64,000 nucleotides of DNA, taken from Polytrichum commune. Its lineage: Eukaryota; Streptophyta; Polytrichopsida; Polytrichales; Polytrichaceae. Below the pieces are notes generated by a model. It was not told the origin of the DNA. It saw only the letters and a list, made by a program, of their open reading frames with translations, and did no database searches. Positions 35,424 through 48,800 of the stretch are shown here, piece after piece; the first letter of the stretch is position 1; every line of letters starts with the position of its first letter. The stretch is taken from positions 14,878,001-14,942,000 of the forward strand of contig OX485809.1 in assembly GCA_950295325.1 (NCBI GenBank), written 5' to 3'. The position numbers and the translations under genes were made by a program.

Positions 35424-38400
35424 CTAGGCAGCCATGGACCTAGCATTTCCTAACACTTGAGTAAAAATATTGTGAAAGTCTTGTACAGAAGAGCTTTGAG
35501 GGGAAAATTTGGACCTCCAAGCAATATGTTCATCTGGCCTTACTAGAATGCCACCAACATCGGGAATAGTGCAAAGCTCCCACCACCCATGTCCTAGTTC
35601 TTCAGCATGTACTACTAGACCTCTATTTCTACTGGCCCAGTTCATTACAAATAGCTGTTCATCATCTGTTGCTTGCAAATGACCTTCCAAACTGTTTTCC
35701 TGGTTGAGTGGACTGATTGATTCATTTTCCTGACTGGAAGGAGTGTATGAACCCAATGGCCAGATGAAAACCACTTTTACAGAGATTTTATGAGATTCGC
35801 CAGCTTCTAATGCTGCCTCTCCCCACCTGCATCCACTTTTGTTGCATCCAACAATGAGCACAAATTGAAGTTTGCCCCCCCTGATGAGATCCAAGGTTGA
35901 GCAGATAACCTGTGAAATTGTAAGATTTCCTGATCAGTATTCAATGTATAGCCTTCTCACTATAAATGACCAATCTTAGAAGTTGCACTTATTAATTGCA
36001 TCTGTCTGATATTATACTCGAGAGTTTGATGGGAGAAAGTTATGTGGCTCGCAGGTATGCAGGTTTGATAAGAGAGGACACATTACATTCATTACTATAG
36101 CATATATTTAGTCCATAGATAAGAAACCAACACTTTTTCTCAGACCAGGTTAGGGTGGAAACGTTCATTGATTTTTACCTCAGAGGTTGATGACAAGTCA
36201 TTATCATGGATTCGTATTGGGAAGTGTGGGAGTCGTGCACCAGGTTTAGTTGATGGAAAATACTCTTGTCTCCTTCCTGTAGGCAAAGGCTCACCCTTTC
36301 CCATAATATCTGTTGGCTCAGGCACTAAAGCTCCCTCTAAATACCTGCAATTGGTAAGATTAAACACTGACAATATAAGCAGATGAGTATGAGATGATGA
36401 GAATATGGAGACCTTTCAGTGTATACAATGGTAGCACGCTAAGACAAGTCAAGACAGCTTAAAGGCAGGAAGGATGGTGAAAGGTTGAGAAATAACTGGA
36501 GGTACACAAGAAGCAAGTTGCTCATCAGAGGATTAGTTTATATCCAAATCCATTCACAAACAAGTTATAATTTGAAAATTTGCTGCAGACTGGCACAGAC
36601 GTTGGCACGATTCACTGCGTCATAACCTACCTGAAGCCCAGATCTTCTGCCGGAAACTGGAGCTGAAGACTGTGGCCTTCTTTGAGTATTCTTTGCACTT
36701 CAGCTACCCGGGCAGCAGCAATAGGGTTGAAGTTACTGAGAAAGGCGGTTGAGACTTGAGCCCGTCCAACTGCAAATAAGCCATCCAAAACCGCACTTTG
36801 CAGTCTTTTGGGAAGGAAGGCACCCATACCATTATTCACAATGCTATGAACCCATCTGCACTCATAATCCAAAATATCAATTACAGATCAAATCACTCAC
36901 ACCTTGATTATAAATAAATTCAAACAGGACCAGTATCTAACATGCAACAAGCGAGTACTTCAACTAGGTACTACCCTCAAGAAATGAAAGACACCGCCCC
37001 AAGTAGTCATCAGAATTGAAAGTGAAGTCCAAAACCAGCTGCACAGGATGAAGGGCATTGGAAAGGATATAAGGCAGTAGGTTCTATAGGCAACTGGCAA
37101 GCTACTAAAGGCATATGCTGTTAAAGATACAGCACACTTTGCAGAAAAGTAAATAATGGTGATAGAACTTTAAACCAGAAATCGCCATGGATAATTTTCA
37201 AAAAAGCACAGAACGCAACCTTGCAGCTGAAGGGTCCAGACCAAGAGCAGCTGGAACAGCCATAGCTGCATTGAAGTTGGCAACACTGAGTGCTGTGTTG
37301 GCTCTTGCAACCTGCTCAATGATTACACGAGTGCAACATTCTGAGTGTTACATTCCAACGCAGTCAATTACCTTTCTTACAATCAGAGACATCCAGAGCA
37401 ACTCAGACCTTGCAAACCCGATAAGCTGTCCAAAGGAATGAAGGTTCAAAATTGAGCCAATATCTGGTCATAAATGCTACATACCTCACCTATGGTTAAA
37501 GCCAATTACATCTATTGAATACTACATGATGTAGTCATACGTCAAAAATAACCACCTGGACAAATCATATAGTTGCAAAAAAAAATCGAACATGCTGCAC
37601 TGGAGCTTTTCCCTGGCAGTTTAGGTCCGTCAAGTTATGATTTGTAGGAAAGAGATTACTCCACGTAACTACTGAACTATATATAAACTCTTCAGCTTCT
37701 CAAATTAGAAAGTAACAGTTCAATAGACAGAAGAAGGGAACAGAAAACGTAGTCAAAGAAATTTGTAGGAAAATGCTCCGGCATAAGAATCCTGCAAAAC
37801 TTGTCTGTTGCCTGCATGAAGTTAGAGAAATTACTGGCTGACGTTCTGTCTCATATGTATTTAGCAAAGCCCTTGGTGCAACTCCAGCATATACAGCCGC
37901 AAGCTTCCAAGCTAGATTATGAGCATCCTGTACACCTGTGTTTAGGCCTGTCATCATGTTTGGCCAACAATTAGTAAGAAAGATGTTTCAGATTGGAGGC
38001 AACTAGTGGTAGGGTCACTAGGCAGCACAGGCTCTTCGTCAAATACAATGAGGTACTGCACCTTTGTCTAGTTGAAAGTATCAAGCCTAAAATTCTTGAC
38101 AAAACAAACTCTTATCATTGCCTATTGCCACAATGCTTGGCAAGGTGACAATATGTAGGGATAGATATTCACCAAATCCCCCTGCTGGAGGGAAACGATG
38201 GGCAGCATCACCAGCAAGAATAACACGCTTGTACCTATCAAAATAGTGATCTACAACCTGGGCATGCATCACCCATTGTTTTACTGTCTTGATTTCAACT
38301 TCCAAATCTTTTCTTCCAGCCACTTCCCGAATAATCCCTTGGCAAACCTGGAATGTGAAATATTACACTGAGCTCTCATACATTTGATGTGTTCAAATAA

Positions 38401-40730
38401 AAAAGCCGTCCAAGGCGATAATCTTACATGAAAGAGTTGCTAAGACAAGATGCACTTCACAGAATTCGTAAAGAACACCATATTTTACATAGGCTTGTAT
38501 AGAACACAATATAATGACTGACACAAGAAAAGGTGTCACAAATGACAATTCACCTCCTTTGTAAAGTCTTCAATACATTGCTGGGGTGGATAGAATGGTA
38601 TCTGCATTTTTTTTGAATTGCATGCTTATGTCAGATATGCACAGGCAGAGGGTTTTTGTGATATGAATGACACTTTGAAGGAAATAATACCCTTGTTAGA
38701 AACAATGGTTACCAGATTCCTGAGAAAAAAGAAGACAGAGTAAGAACAGCTGGAATGAATAGTAGATACCTGGGTCACAAATTCACCAGCCTCGAGGTTA
38801 TGTGCAACAACCACTGCAATAACCTGAGAGTTGAACACAAAGTAAAGCATTCCAGGTTCAGGTGTTGCTAGCAATTGTTGGCCCAAATCTTTGCTACGAA
38901 AATGGACACTGATGAGCTTCTGCAGCTCTGCCTCTCCCTCCATCACAAGATTTGCCATTCTTCTTAAAGGGCTTCCAGCCCCATCAGCAGCTACTACATA
39001 TTGACATGCCACATCCATGGCCTGCCCGGGACCTCCCTGCTAAATAAATTGAAAGTCAGTCCCAATTTGACCATGTCCACTCAGGAATTTAGAATTGAAG
39101 TTGTGATTCATATGTACATCCAGATCAAGATTGTGCAGTAATTGGATATGCAGCCTCACAGAAAGTTGATTAAACCTCATACCCAAGAGAAATGACCTGA
39201 GAAGCAGATATTTTGACAATGGCACCATCAGACTTGCTCATGATTGAGGTGCATTCATGGCCCATCAGCAGTGGTCCTGGGTGTGCAGTGCACGAAGCCG
39301 ACTGTTGCAAATTATGCACGTCCTGACCAAGCCTTTGTGCCCTTTCATATAATAGAGGAAGAAGATGGTGCTGTGAAAAGTGAGCCACTGATGTTGGACT
39401 TCGTTCAGATGCCAGATCTGCAATAAGACAAAAAAATTCAACGTCAAGTGGGTTGAGCAAGCAAATGTCCTTTTATCATAATTTGTGAGGTGTGGACATA
39501 AAGTCATTGAGGAGTGATGGAGGACTGGGGTCTTCTAGAAACATGCACTCAATCTATGGTGTCCTTAGTCTTTGATGAAGGATAATAAGAACACCAAGGG
39601 AGGAGAGGCAAGATTGGACTCTAAATGATACCACCCCATAAGTCTTCTGCATTCTTGCAAATTGTGATACATTAACCCTCAGTTCATTGAATATTGCAGA
39701 CCTGTTTCACAATAAAGAGGGTGGGGATTCATCAATTAAAATGTGTGAAACATTTGAAGTAGACAAATTACAGCACAAGGGAAAGGGCGGCAAGCTTACC
39801 CTCAGGCCGCAAGTGGTCCACAGTGCCAAGCACAGGACCATTCAGGGTGGTGCAATACACAAACCTGCGCCATTGGTCTACAGGAGGCTGCTTTGCCTCT
39901 ATCTCTGCTGCCAGCTCGTCCATCTTCCTGAATATCTGCTCAAGTAGAATTCTTCTTCAAAATCTAGAAGAGAAAAAGCCTTTGCAAAATACCAGTTATA
40001 GGTTAGTCTTTGCACAAAATTACATCTACTAGGGGTCCAAATTCACTAGTACCAATAACAGCACTCTACGCGCCACATCATTGGAATTCCAGGACATATA
40101 TTCTGGCCTACTAATCAAAAGACATTTGTGAAAGTGCTCTGTAAGTGCCAACTTTGTCATGTTGCCGAATGTTCATCATTATAAAATTTCATAACCAAGC
40201 TGGAGTTCAAAGGGTGAGCTCATCTCAACACAAAAATAGTGCCACTGGGAAAGTCAGATACAAATTGAGTTGTGTTCATAGGGTGCAAGTGATATAAGAG
40301 GCGTACCTCCATGGTGCGGTTGTTCAGAAAATGGGCCTGTGGATGCTCCGATAACTTCAACCGCCTCTCCACCAGAAGTGAAGGCACTCCTGCACACCAA
40401 GAAGATCGCACACATTGAAGCTTCAGCAAAATTCCTACAAAGTGGAAAATCTTGACGAATCTGGCCATCACTTAAACAAGAAAAAAAAAAAAGCAACGTC
40501 AGGAATGAGGAAACAGGCTCACCAAATTGGGAGAGCAAGATCGATAAAGTGAGCCCCACAGGCCCAGCTCCCACTATCACCACCGGAACTTGGTGGAATC
40601 CTCCAATCCCATCTCTGGAGGCAATCGAGAACGACCTCCTGCTTGCACTGCGCAACACTTGCAAACCTCGCAAGCAGATCTTCATCGAAAAAAATTCGAA
40701 CTCAATCGCAGCAAACCGAATTGGTTTCAT
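35424..40730 (-). CDS. FAD-dependent aromatic-ring hydroxylase-like monooxygenase (EMB2421-like), 12 exons
   Basis: Minus-strand exons 40730-40523, 40389-40307, 39935-39800, 39417-39197, 39036-38770, 38601-38554, 38347-38173, 37947-37835, 37311-37220, 36855-36631, 36344-36179 and 35909-35424. All are GT-AG; total 2220 nt, 739 aa, exactly in frame. An in-frame TGA directly precedes the first ATG; Met16 (40685) is an alternative start before a basic, Ser/Arg-rich stretch (RRSFSIAS) that looks like a mitochondrial or plastid presequence. Family motifs are the dinucleotide fold GAGPVG (54-59), DGAGS (234-238), and GDAAHRFPPAGGFG with Asp368 running across the exon 7/8 junction into LNTGVQDAHNLAWK. 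A C-terminal domain (579-739) ends with GGILVRPDEHIAWR, as in phenol hydroxylase-like enzymes. These bind FAD and use NAD(P)H to hydroxylate aromatic rings; the substrate here is unknown. From memory the closest plant protein is At1g24340 (EMB2421), essential for embryo development. No catalytic motif is missing. Confidence 0.88.
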
Positions 40731-40834
40731 TCAATCACCACTTCCAGCTCCATGGCCATGGCCGGAATTCGAATACGATCGATGAAGGTTTGCAATGTGG
40801 AATTTTTCATCAGAAAACCAAAACCTTAACCCCT

Positions 40835-40843
40835 AAACCCTAA
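40835..40843 (+). promoter_or_regulatory. telo-box (AAACCCTAA) upstream of the monooxygenase gene
   Basis: AAACCCTAA lies about 105 bp upstream of the start codon within a run of CCTAAA/CCCTAA words (40831-40856). Telo-boxes are common just upstream of plant housekeeping genes; a role here is inferred from position only. Confidence 0.4.
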
Positions 40844-40979
40844 TCCTAAAACCCTGAGGATGATGGCAGCCATGTTAATTTCTTCAATTTGCTAGGAACA
40901 CCAAATGGGTGCAAAACTCTCCACTCACTGGTCTTCTTGTCTACCTCTACACTTCAACTTCGAAACAGCAACTCCCTCA

Positions 40980-41107
40980 GGGTTAGTTTCCACGTGGGCC
41001 CCTCGCCTACCAGATTCTATTTAAAATGTAGATTTCATCAGGAGGAATCTACATTCCAAATAGAATCTGGTAGACGATCGGCCCACATGCAAACTAACTC
41101 CAACCCA
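40980..41107. repeat. inverted repeat in the upstream region of the monooxygenase gene
   Basis: Arms GGGTTAGTTTCCACGTGGGCC and GGCCCACATGCAAACTAACTCC frame a second stem (CTACCAGATTCTATTT / AAATAGAATCTGGTAG) with a short loop. Total about 128 bp. It resembles a tiny TIR element. Confidence 0.75.
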
Positions 41108-41202
41108 CCCACCCACTACATCTCTCTTCATATTTCAAACGTGTGGAAGGATTGTGGGTGCTATTCGGTTCGTAAAGAACTGGGGCTGATTCCCCTTTCT
41201 TA

Positions 41203-42456
41203 GGGCGGCTTTATACACGGCTTGGGGCCGGCCTGAGCACCGGCCCGATTCATGTTTTTTAAGCCTTCAATCCAGCCTCATTTTATGAACTCTTTTGGGG
41301 CTCAACCTTGTTACATGTAAAGTGGTGAGGCCCGATTTTGGGGCCTGATGGTCTTGAGGGTTAAGTTTCATAGAACTTACTGTGGTCAATGCCCGGTGTT
41401 CTCGACAATTAAGTTTCACGACACTTAATACTATGGGGGATGACATCTATAGGGTTGTGGTTAGTGAATCGAAATTAGATCCCACTAGACTAAATTCAAG
41501 CTTTTGAATCTATTATGGCGTCAAAATGCCCCTATAAATTTATCTACCATGTTCAATGGATTAACTGATGGGTGTGGTTTAGGAGGCACATCATATTCTC
41601 GATTGAAGGTATAAATGTTTCATTTTTGTCTAAAGTGTATAATTAGCACCTTAATTGTTGTGTTATTAGCCTAATGCTACCATATTTGCACTAATTATTG
41701 TCTTATTAGACTAACCCATTGCCTAATGTACGTCAAATTCTTGATTAACAACTTAAAATGTTTCATTTTTATCTTAAGTGTGTGATTAGCATCTTAATTG
41801 TTGTGTTATTACCCTATTGCTAACATACTTATACTAATTGTTGCCTTATTAGACTAACCCATAGCCTAAGCCATACCATGTGTTTAATTAAATGCTTAAA
41901 TGTTTCATTTTTATCTTAAGTGTGTGATTAGCACCCTAATTGTTGTGTGTATTAGCCTAATGGTATCATGTTTTAGTTAATTGATGCATTATTAGACTAA
42001 CCCATAGCCTAAGCCATACTATATGCTTGATTAAATGCTTGAATGCTTCATTTTTATCTTGAGTGTGTGAATAACGCCCTAATTGTTGCCTTATTAGTCT
42101 AATGCAATCATATTTATGCTCATTGTTGTGTTATTAGAAGAGTGGACTGAAGAGGAGAAAAAAAGAATTTAGCCCCTAATGATTGACAAGAAGATAAGCA
42201 CAATCCAACGGAGGAGCCCAATCGGACCCTAGATGGGAGTTCAGCCCGAGGAAAAGCTCATCCCGAACTCTCATCTAGGGCCTGATGGTTTGGCGCCAAA
42301 TTTGTGCCACCTAAGATGCCACATGGGATGAGTGAGTGTTCGCGCCGGCCCAAGTATCAAGCATTTGGGCCCGATTGGATGAAATTGAGTGATCCTATTG
42401 GCCCAAATTTTTTAGTTCGGGCCAGCCTCAATGCGGCCCTAAGTATAAAGTGGCCC
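41203..42456. mobile_element. 1254-bp PIF/Harbinger-like TIR element (family M6) with internal tandem repeats
   Basis: Left end GGGCGGCTTTATACACGG, right end AGTATAAAGTGGCCC. TTA flanks both sides (41200-41202, 42457-42459). Just inside the ends are GGCCGGC/GCCGGCCC words. The middle is a 143-bp tandem array. No transposase frame. Confidence 0.78.
41613..42140. repeat. 143-bp tandem array, about 3.7 units, inside the M6 element
   Basis: Units start at 41613, 41756, 41898 and 42041 with (A/G)AATG(T/C)TTCATTTTT. Each carries TTAATTGTTGTGTTATTA-like and ATTAGACTAACCCAT blocks. Spacing is 142-143 bp. Confidence 0.9.
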
Positions 42457-42459
42457 TTA

Positions 42460-45074
42460 ATATTTGTCCCTTCTGTAGTATAATGCCCCACTTTTAGGTC
42501 ATGGGCCATTATGTGCCATAAAATGTCCCATGCCCATTACATGCGGCACAATGTACTGTAGAGCAAACATACCCATTTTTATACCATCCCCACTCTTAAT
42601 ACATAGAGTCCCTTAAAGTTGTAAAGTTCCACACATGTAGTTGTCATTTTCTAATGTGATGGAAAAAGTCATGAGAATCACACTTGTCACCGTCACATTC
42701 TGTGTGATGGAAAAAGTAACTTAAAAGGGCACGGATTTCGGTTCCTTGAAAAGGGTACTACACCCTAAACTCCAAATATCAACCCCCATAATGTCACATA
42801 CTCTTTAATATCCTGAAACCTTAGGGAACGCATGTTCTTAGTTCAAATCTCACTCCTTATTATCATATTTCTTTCCCTTATATCATGGGGTTTTTAATTA
42901 TCATCAAAGAAATCAACCCACGCCCACACATTGCACCATGTGCCAATATGTGGAGTGTTTTATTCTTGTTCTTATACTTATACCACATGTTGAACTGTTG
43001 GTGCATGGATTTGCACATTGCCCGGGAGGGCCAAGTGGGAGGTTGACATGTGAAGATGGATCATGTGTTATGATACCGTAGATTTTCCATGTGAGGAGTT
43101 CTTCTAAACCCCAAACCCTAATCATGAACCCTAGTCTTCTCCCTCTCACCTATGCTACACATCTCTCGGCAATTCAATCCACCAACGTGGGAAGCTCTCT
43201 AAGGAGTTGAATACGTACATGTGTGTGCCTTACTCAGGATTGTGAAGGTCACCGCTTACTAATCTAAATGCAAGCCCTAATAATTATGCTTCCTACATAT
43301 CCTTAGAAGTTTCGCTGCTTTGAATTTGAGATATGGCATGACGGATTTGGTATTGTCGCAAGACATTTCCATAAATTATTGATAAATATATAGATGCAAT
43401 ATTTTATGCATTGGACGACAATGGTGACTTCAAGGTTCATTTTCGTACATCAATTTTTGATTACTGTAAATATCTTCTTGAGAATTTGATGTGTTGGTTG
43501 TCTCTAGATCAATAAGGAAGAATTTGTTGACCTTTACAATGTCATCTCTTTGAAATTTAAAAGGGCAACATTCATGTGAGCTACATTCTTGTTTGCATTT
43601 GGTTGATGTCCCTTATACTAATATTTTTCCATGTACGTTTCTTGCGATGAATTTAAGTTGACCACAAATGTGTTGCCTATATGGCCTTCATAATCGTTGG
43701 CTAGTCTATAAAAATAACATATCATTTTCACATGAGGGTTGATGTGGTGCCTAATTATAGGCTCATTATTGGGGGATTTATTCACATATTTCAACCAAGC
43801 CTCTGTTTCTTGTGTCTCAGAACTCTCTCAACAGTGGACCCTGCTTTGATTTCTCAGAAGATGTCGGTTTAGATAAGCTTCAGCGAAGAAGGTTAGTTAG
43901 TTTGTATCTGTATATGCCGAGGTGGCTTTTGACAAACGTAAAACGCAGACCAGGTGGAGAACACTGGTAAATCCCTAAACCCGAAATAGTAGGTCACACA
44001 ACAAAAGTTCCTCCGACCCTGAGAGCAAAAGGGATAGCTTAACCTCCGGGGTTTTAGGGCACCCCATCTGGTATTAGCTAGAGCCAAGTGGGAAAGGGGG
44101 ATAAGGCCCTCCTTAAATTGCAGTAAAGCACAAGTTGAGAGCTTGAAGAAAGGACTTTACACTACTTATTGGTAGTGAGCCCCTTACATGTGTTTGTTCA
44201 CTTTACAAACAAACTCTCAAACTCAAAAGCTGGTTTACAACGTTGGAATAGCGACTAGATGGACCTCATGTGGAATGCTTTACAACAAGCTCTCAAGTCT
44301 CATTTTGTGGGCCCCAACCAATGGAGTCTTTGGCATGTCATGAATGCTCCTTAAGCTTGTCACAAATGCTTTTTGCTTTAATATCCCCCCCTTTGGTATC
44401 TCACTTTGAGCCGGATCACTTTACACATGCTCGAACTATCAATGGGAGCTCAAATGATCTTTGAACTTGGATGCAAGCTTGTCATTGCCAAGTACTATGC
44501 TCCCAAAAATTGCAAGTTTGAGCTCTCAACTCAAACTCTAGTGTCATGAAGGCCTACACGTGGTAACACAACGTGGGTGGAGGGATCAAACACAAGCCTT
44601 GGTCACCCAACAAGAAACTTGATGCTCATTAACCTTGGATTGCCATGCAATGCATAAAGAACCCATGTTGATTTTATGTCAACATGCCCTACAATGAATG
44701 GGTGCGTTTCTGCATGTGGGGAGTCACACTAATCATGATATGCTTTCAACATTTAAAAAGAAACTAATGTTGATTTTTTATTTTTAAATGTATTTTATAG
44801 GTGACTTTGCCTTTTATGAGTATTTGACCACATAATGCGAGGTAAAAAGAATTATATGTTTTCAAGGTTCTTTGTCGTCATAATATTTTGAATAGGGTGA
44901 GACCACAATTATTGCTCTTGGTCACAAGTTTAAGATAACAAAACCTATAAAACTACAATAATTTCTTCATTATCCAATAAGGTTTATTTTGAACTTAAAC
45001 ACTACTATACATATATATAGAAAAACTTTTGTCGCATGCCAACTAACATGAAAAGTACGCTCACAATAATTGGT
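42460..45074. other. intergenic, no gene seen
   Basis: AT-rich. A short direct repeat GTGTGATGGAAAAAGT... occurs at 42655 and 42711. Only short, unrecognisable open frames. Confidence 0.4.
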
Positions 45075-45079
45075 CAATC

Positions 45080-45195
45080 ACCCACCTAGGTGCACAACAT
45101 TTCTAATAACTTTCATGTTTGCTAATGTTTCTAATGACTTTTAGAAACATGAAAGTCATTAGAAATGTTGTGCACCTACGTGGGTACACATCGTA
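45080..45195. repeat. palindrome of about 45-bp arms
   Basis: CCACCTAGGTGCACAACATT...CTAATAACTTTCATG faces CATGAAAGTCATTAG...AATGTTGTGCACCTACGTGG, with a further small stem in the loop. Adjacent to repeat D1 copy 3. Confidence 0.8.
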
Positions 45196-45219
45196 CATAA
45201 TGACTATGTTTCTATAGAA

Positions 45220-45420
45220 ACATAAGTCCTAAGTCCTCACAATTGTGTTCATTATTGAATATAGAGAAGTTATTAATACATGAAAACATAGTCATATCTC
45301 TTCTGAACATGTGCTTTTTATGATGTTTGTTCTTTGATCCTCACTGCACCACGTACCAATCAAACATAGGGGTCTAGTTAAGAAAGTAACCGCATGACAC
45401 CCGCATACCTCAAGTAATAA
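45220..45420. repeat. dispersed repeat family D1, copy 3 (partial)
   Basis: Same orientation as 1240-1640: GTGTTCATTATTGAATATAG, ATGATGTTTGTTCTTTGATCC, CGTACCAATCAAACATAGGGG. The end corresponding to GTTTGGTTTG is missing. Just beyond it (45430-45500, minus) one frame gives an ankyrin-like AHAAALLGNVDIIT with a following stop, perhaps a gene scrap. Confidence 0.6.
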
Positions 45421-45868
45421 TATCAACATTGCCCAATAGTGCAGCAGCATGTGCAAGCCTATCCAAGGGTGTTGTTGCAAGGAAATGAGGTGATCCGGTG
45501 GGCCAAGTGGTACTAGCCTCTGTCTCCATCATGTGAATATGGTGTATAACAAAAATCTAGCTTTCTTACGGACATGGAAGGGAGAGGCTGTCAGAGCTCC
45601 AGAGAGAGAGAAGAAACTTCAATCCCTAGGAAGGGACCGACGTGAATGAAGTGTCTGTTCGTTCCACCCCTAGACCTATGTCCATGGGACATAAGAATAG
45701 AGATAAGGAACTACTTCCCCCTTTCGAGAGTAGACACTATAGTCACAAGTAACAAGTAACAGATATAACCCAATAACAAAAGGGGGGGTAACAAGTAGAA
45801 AGAAAAATACGGATTAATTAATATCGGGTTTGTTTTGTGCCGGGTCGGGATGTCAGGCCATGAACTCA

Positions 45869-48800
45869 TTATTGTGTGGGGAGGACGTGTTTAGAATATA
45901 ACGTTGGTACGTTCAAATAGGGGGGGGGGTCTTGTATTTGGGGTAGGGGTTGGTGATTTTCTAGTCTTAGGAGGATGAACATAGCGTATTGTATGGCAAT
46001 AGTATTGATGTTTTTGAAGGTATTGCGGATGGCTGGCATAGGTAGTTTAAATTTGTCTTCAAGTATTTTCATTGATGGGATGTGTGTTGCGGCTCTGGCA
46101 CCGGCTGTTATAACAATGAGCGGATCGATTTTCCAGCCTAGGGCGGCAATGTTTTCTATCAGGGGTTTGTATTTGTTAGCTTTGGCTTCTAGTGTCTCTG
46201 GTGAGAATATGTCATTACAATATGTAAATTCAATGAATTGTATGGTAAGTGTTTGGTCTATATTTGTGGGGGTGTCATTTTGATATGGTAACCCTTTAAC
46301 GCAAAGAATGTCAGGTCTAAATCGAGAGTTACAATGGCATCTTTGGGTTCCACATGTACAGGGTAAAAGCCAGTTAGGGACAGTGTTTTCTTGGGGGTTG
46401 TCATTAAAGGCACCAACGCTCATAAGAGTGTAGCAGCGAGATTTTTCAGAGGAGATTAGTAGTTTCCTTATTTCCCATACTGCTTTGTTATGTCTTTTGA
46501 CATGTAGTGAGTGTATATGTTGTTGCCTACATGTGAGTAGTACATGTAGCCAGGTATCGGGTTCGTATGAATCACAAATAAGACATGTGATGGTGGGAAA
46601 TCTTTGTCTACCAAAGAAGATTTGTTTTCTAGCTTGGCCCATGTAAGTTCCAGTACAGAATTTGATAAGGCATGATTTTTGCTTGTCCGTAATAATAGGG
46701 TTGTTCCAAAATTCATTAGAGAGTTATTTGTCAATATTGTCATTACCTGTCCATTTATAAATATTGGGGGTTTGTGTGGCCATGGTTTCTAAGTTGTTTA
46801 TTCTGTCATATTTTTTTATTTGTTTATCTAGAAATCTAACGGGGCCTTTATCTGGCGTGTCTATCATGGAGGGCCATTCGTCTTTTTGGTAGTAGTAAGG
46901 TGTGGCATGGGCGTGTTCGTATGAGTGTGTGGTGCATGTATGGGTAAGGTCCAATCCTTCTTTTGCCAATTTATCTGTTTTTTCGTTTCCGTCTATGTTG
47001 ACATGTGCCCTAACTTTGTATAATGTGATTGGTTGGGAGCGATTTTGGAGCAATTGTACAATGGAGGCAAGTGTGATTTGGTATGGGTGGCTATTGTGTA
47101 GTGTGAGATGTTTAATTTGTGTGTTTAGCAGATATAGTACATTTAGGCTATCAGTAAATATGTATGCGGGTTCATTTGGATATTGGAGATTAATAATTTG
47201 TAGTGTTTTGTGGATGGCAATCATTTTTGCGCGTAGTATATTCTGGTGGCCATGTAATCTTTTGGCTATAATAAGCCCTTTAGGGCTATAAATGTCATAT
47301 CCGGCTTTTTCTCTTCTCCATACTCCGGGGGAGATTATTTTAGGTTTTTTGAATGATCCATCAGTATAATAACTAAATTGTGGATGAAATTTTAATGGGA
47401 AGTTAGTTTGGTAATCAAGTAGTTGAGGTCTAGATATATCATTGAATGTGGGAGTATTGGGATAAGTTAGTTTAGACCATTTTTTGTTAAGGTTGACAGG
47501 GGTATTCGGGGGGGGGGGGGGTGTGAGTGGCATATGTGGTTGTGGTATTGAGAGATTATTTGCAATATGGGTGAGTTGATTTAGTTGTTCGTAGGTTCCA
47601 ATGTGGTTATTTTGGTGGTGTATACAAAATATTTTTAGTGTAGAAAGTTTTTTCCTAGGTGTATTAAGTTATGGTGGTATAGTAAGTTCTTCATATGTGA
47701 TAGTATCTGCAGCAAAGTGGGCGATAATGTGTGTGTCTGGGAATGGGTCGAAGTATGGGTTGGAGTTTTGGTACCAATTATGATAAGGTGAAATGAGTAT
47801 TGTGATAGTACGTGGGTCTTTTTTGGCGGCAAGACGGGCCCAATGTATAGCATGTTGTAGGTTTGTAGCATTATGGGGGTGGGCGTAGCCTATTCCTTGT
47901 CATTTGTGGTGAAAGGCTTGCCCTACGGATCCAAATATTTTATCCCGCGAGAATGGAGAGTAGAATTGATTGAGTTGTGTAGGGCATGTGACTGGGGATG
48001 ACAAATATGAGTGGCTGATATTGAATGATGTAGTGAGAAAATTTAGTATTGGATTTGGGATTGTGTATTGGGCTAGTTTTAGAGGGTCATTTTTCGGGAT
48101 ACGATATTTGTATCTTTGGTATAACCATACCATTTCAATTTCAAATGGTTGTGTAGGTGGTTCTAGTCCGTGCGGAGTGTTTTTGGCGAGTTGGTATTGT
48201 TTCCATAACCACTGTAGTCTAGTTTTGGGGATGGTGGTGAGGTGCTGGCCATTGTCTTCATATATGTGGGCAACATCAAAGTGCGTTTTGATAGTATTAG
48301 TGGTGGTTTCTATATCGCTTTCGGGGTTGCATTCATTGATTGAGATATGTGCTAATGGAATGATTGTTGCAGGGATAACATATCTTGTATCTTGTTGTTG
48401 TTCTGTAGCAAAATGGGCGGGTATTAGGTTTGAGAAGTATTTGTGTTGTCTTTTGGTATAGTATTGAGTTAGGATTTCGGTATTATGTGTGCAAGTGTTA
48501 GTGTCGTACCAAGGGAATAAGTCTCTTTAGGTTCGCCATTTGTTATAGGTGTTATTATTTCGTATTATCCATTGGCATAGATATGATGTGTCGTTTTTCA
48601 TTATTCCATTGGAGTTAGTGTATTGTCGTTTTTTATGGTCAAGGATTGTGTGGATAGGGAATTGTCTAGGGTCTTTAAGAATGTCTCTTGGTGGGGGTGG
48701 GGGTGGGTGATGGGGGTGAGGTGGGTTTGGGGGATGAAGTGGGGGGTCGGGTTGTCTGAAAATAATGTTGTGATTTATTATGATGTACTTGTTTTTTAGA

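Noticed and set aside
37836-37957. MMTG start of an open frame at 37957 as the real exon border of the monooxygenase
   Set aside because: Using the AG at 37949-37948 gives GFG-LNTGVQDAHN, the conserved family sequence, and keeps frame. The MM residues belong to the intron.
46902-48461. Long plus-strand open frames (46902-47291, 47970-48461) looking like membrane proteins
   Set aside because: They are antisense shadows of the LINE frame. The G/T-rich strand codes for hydrophobic Trp/Cys/Val-rich peptides and has few stops.
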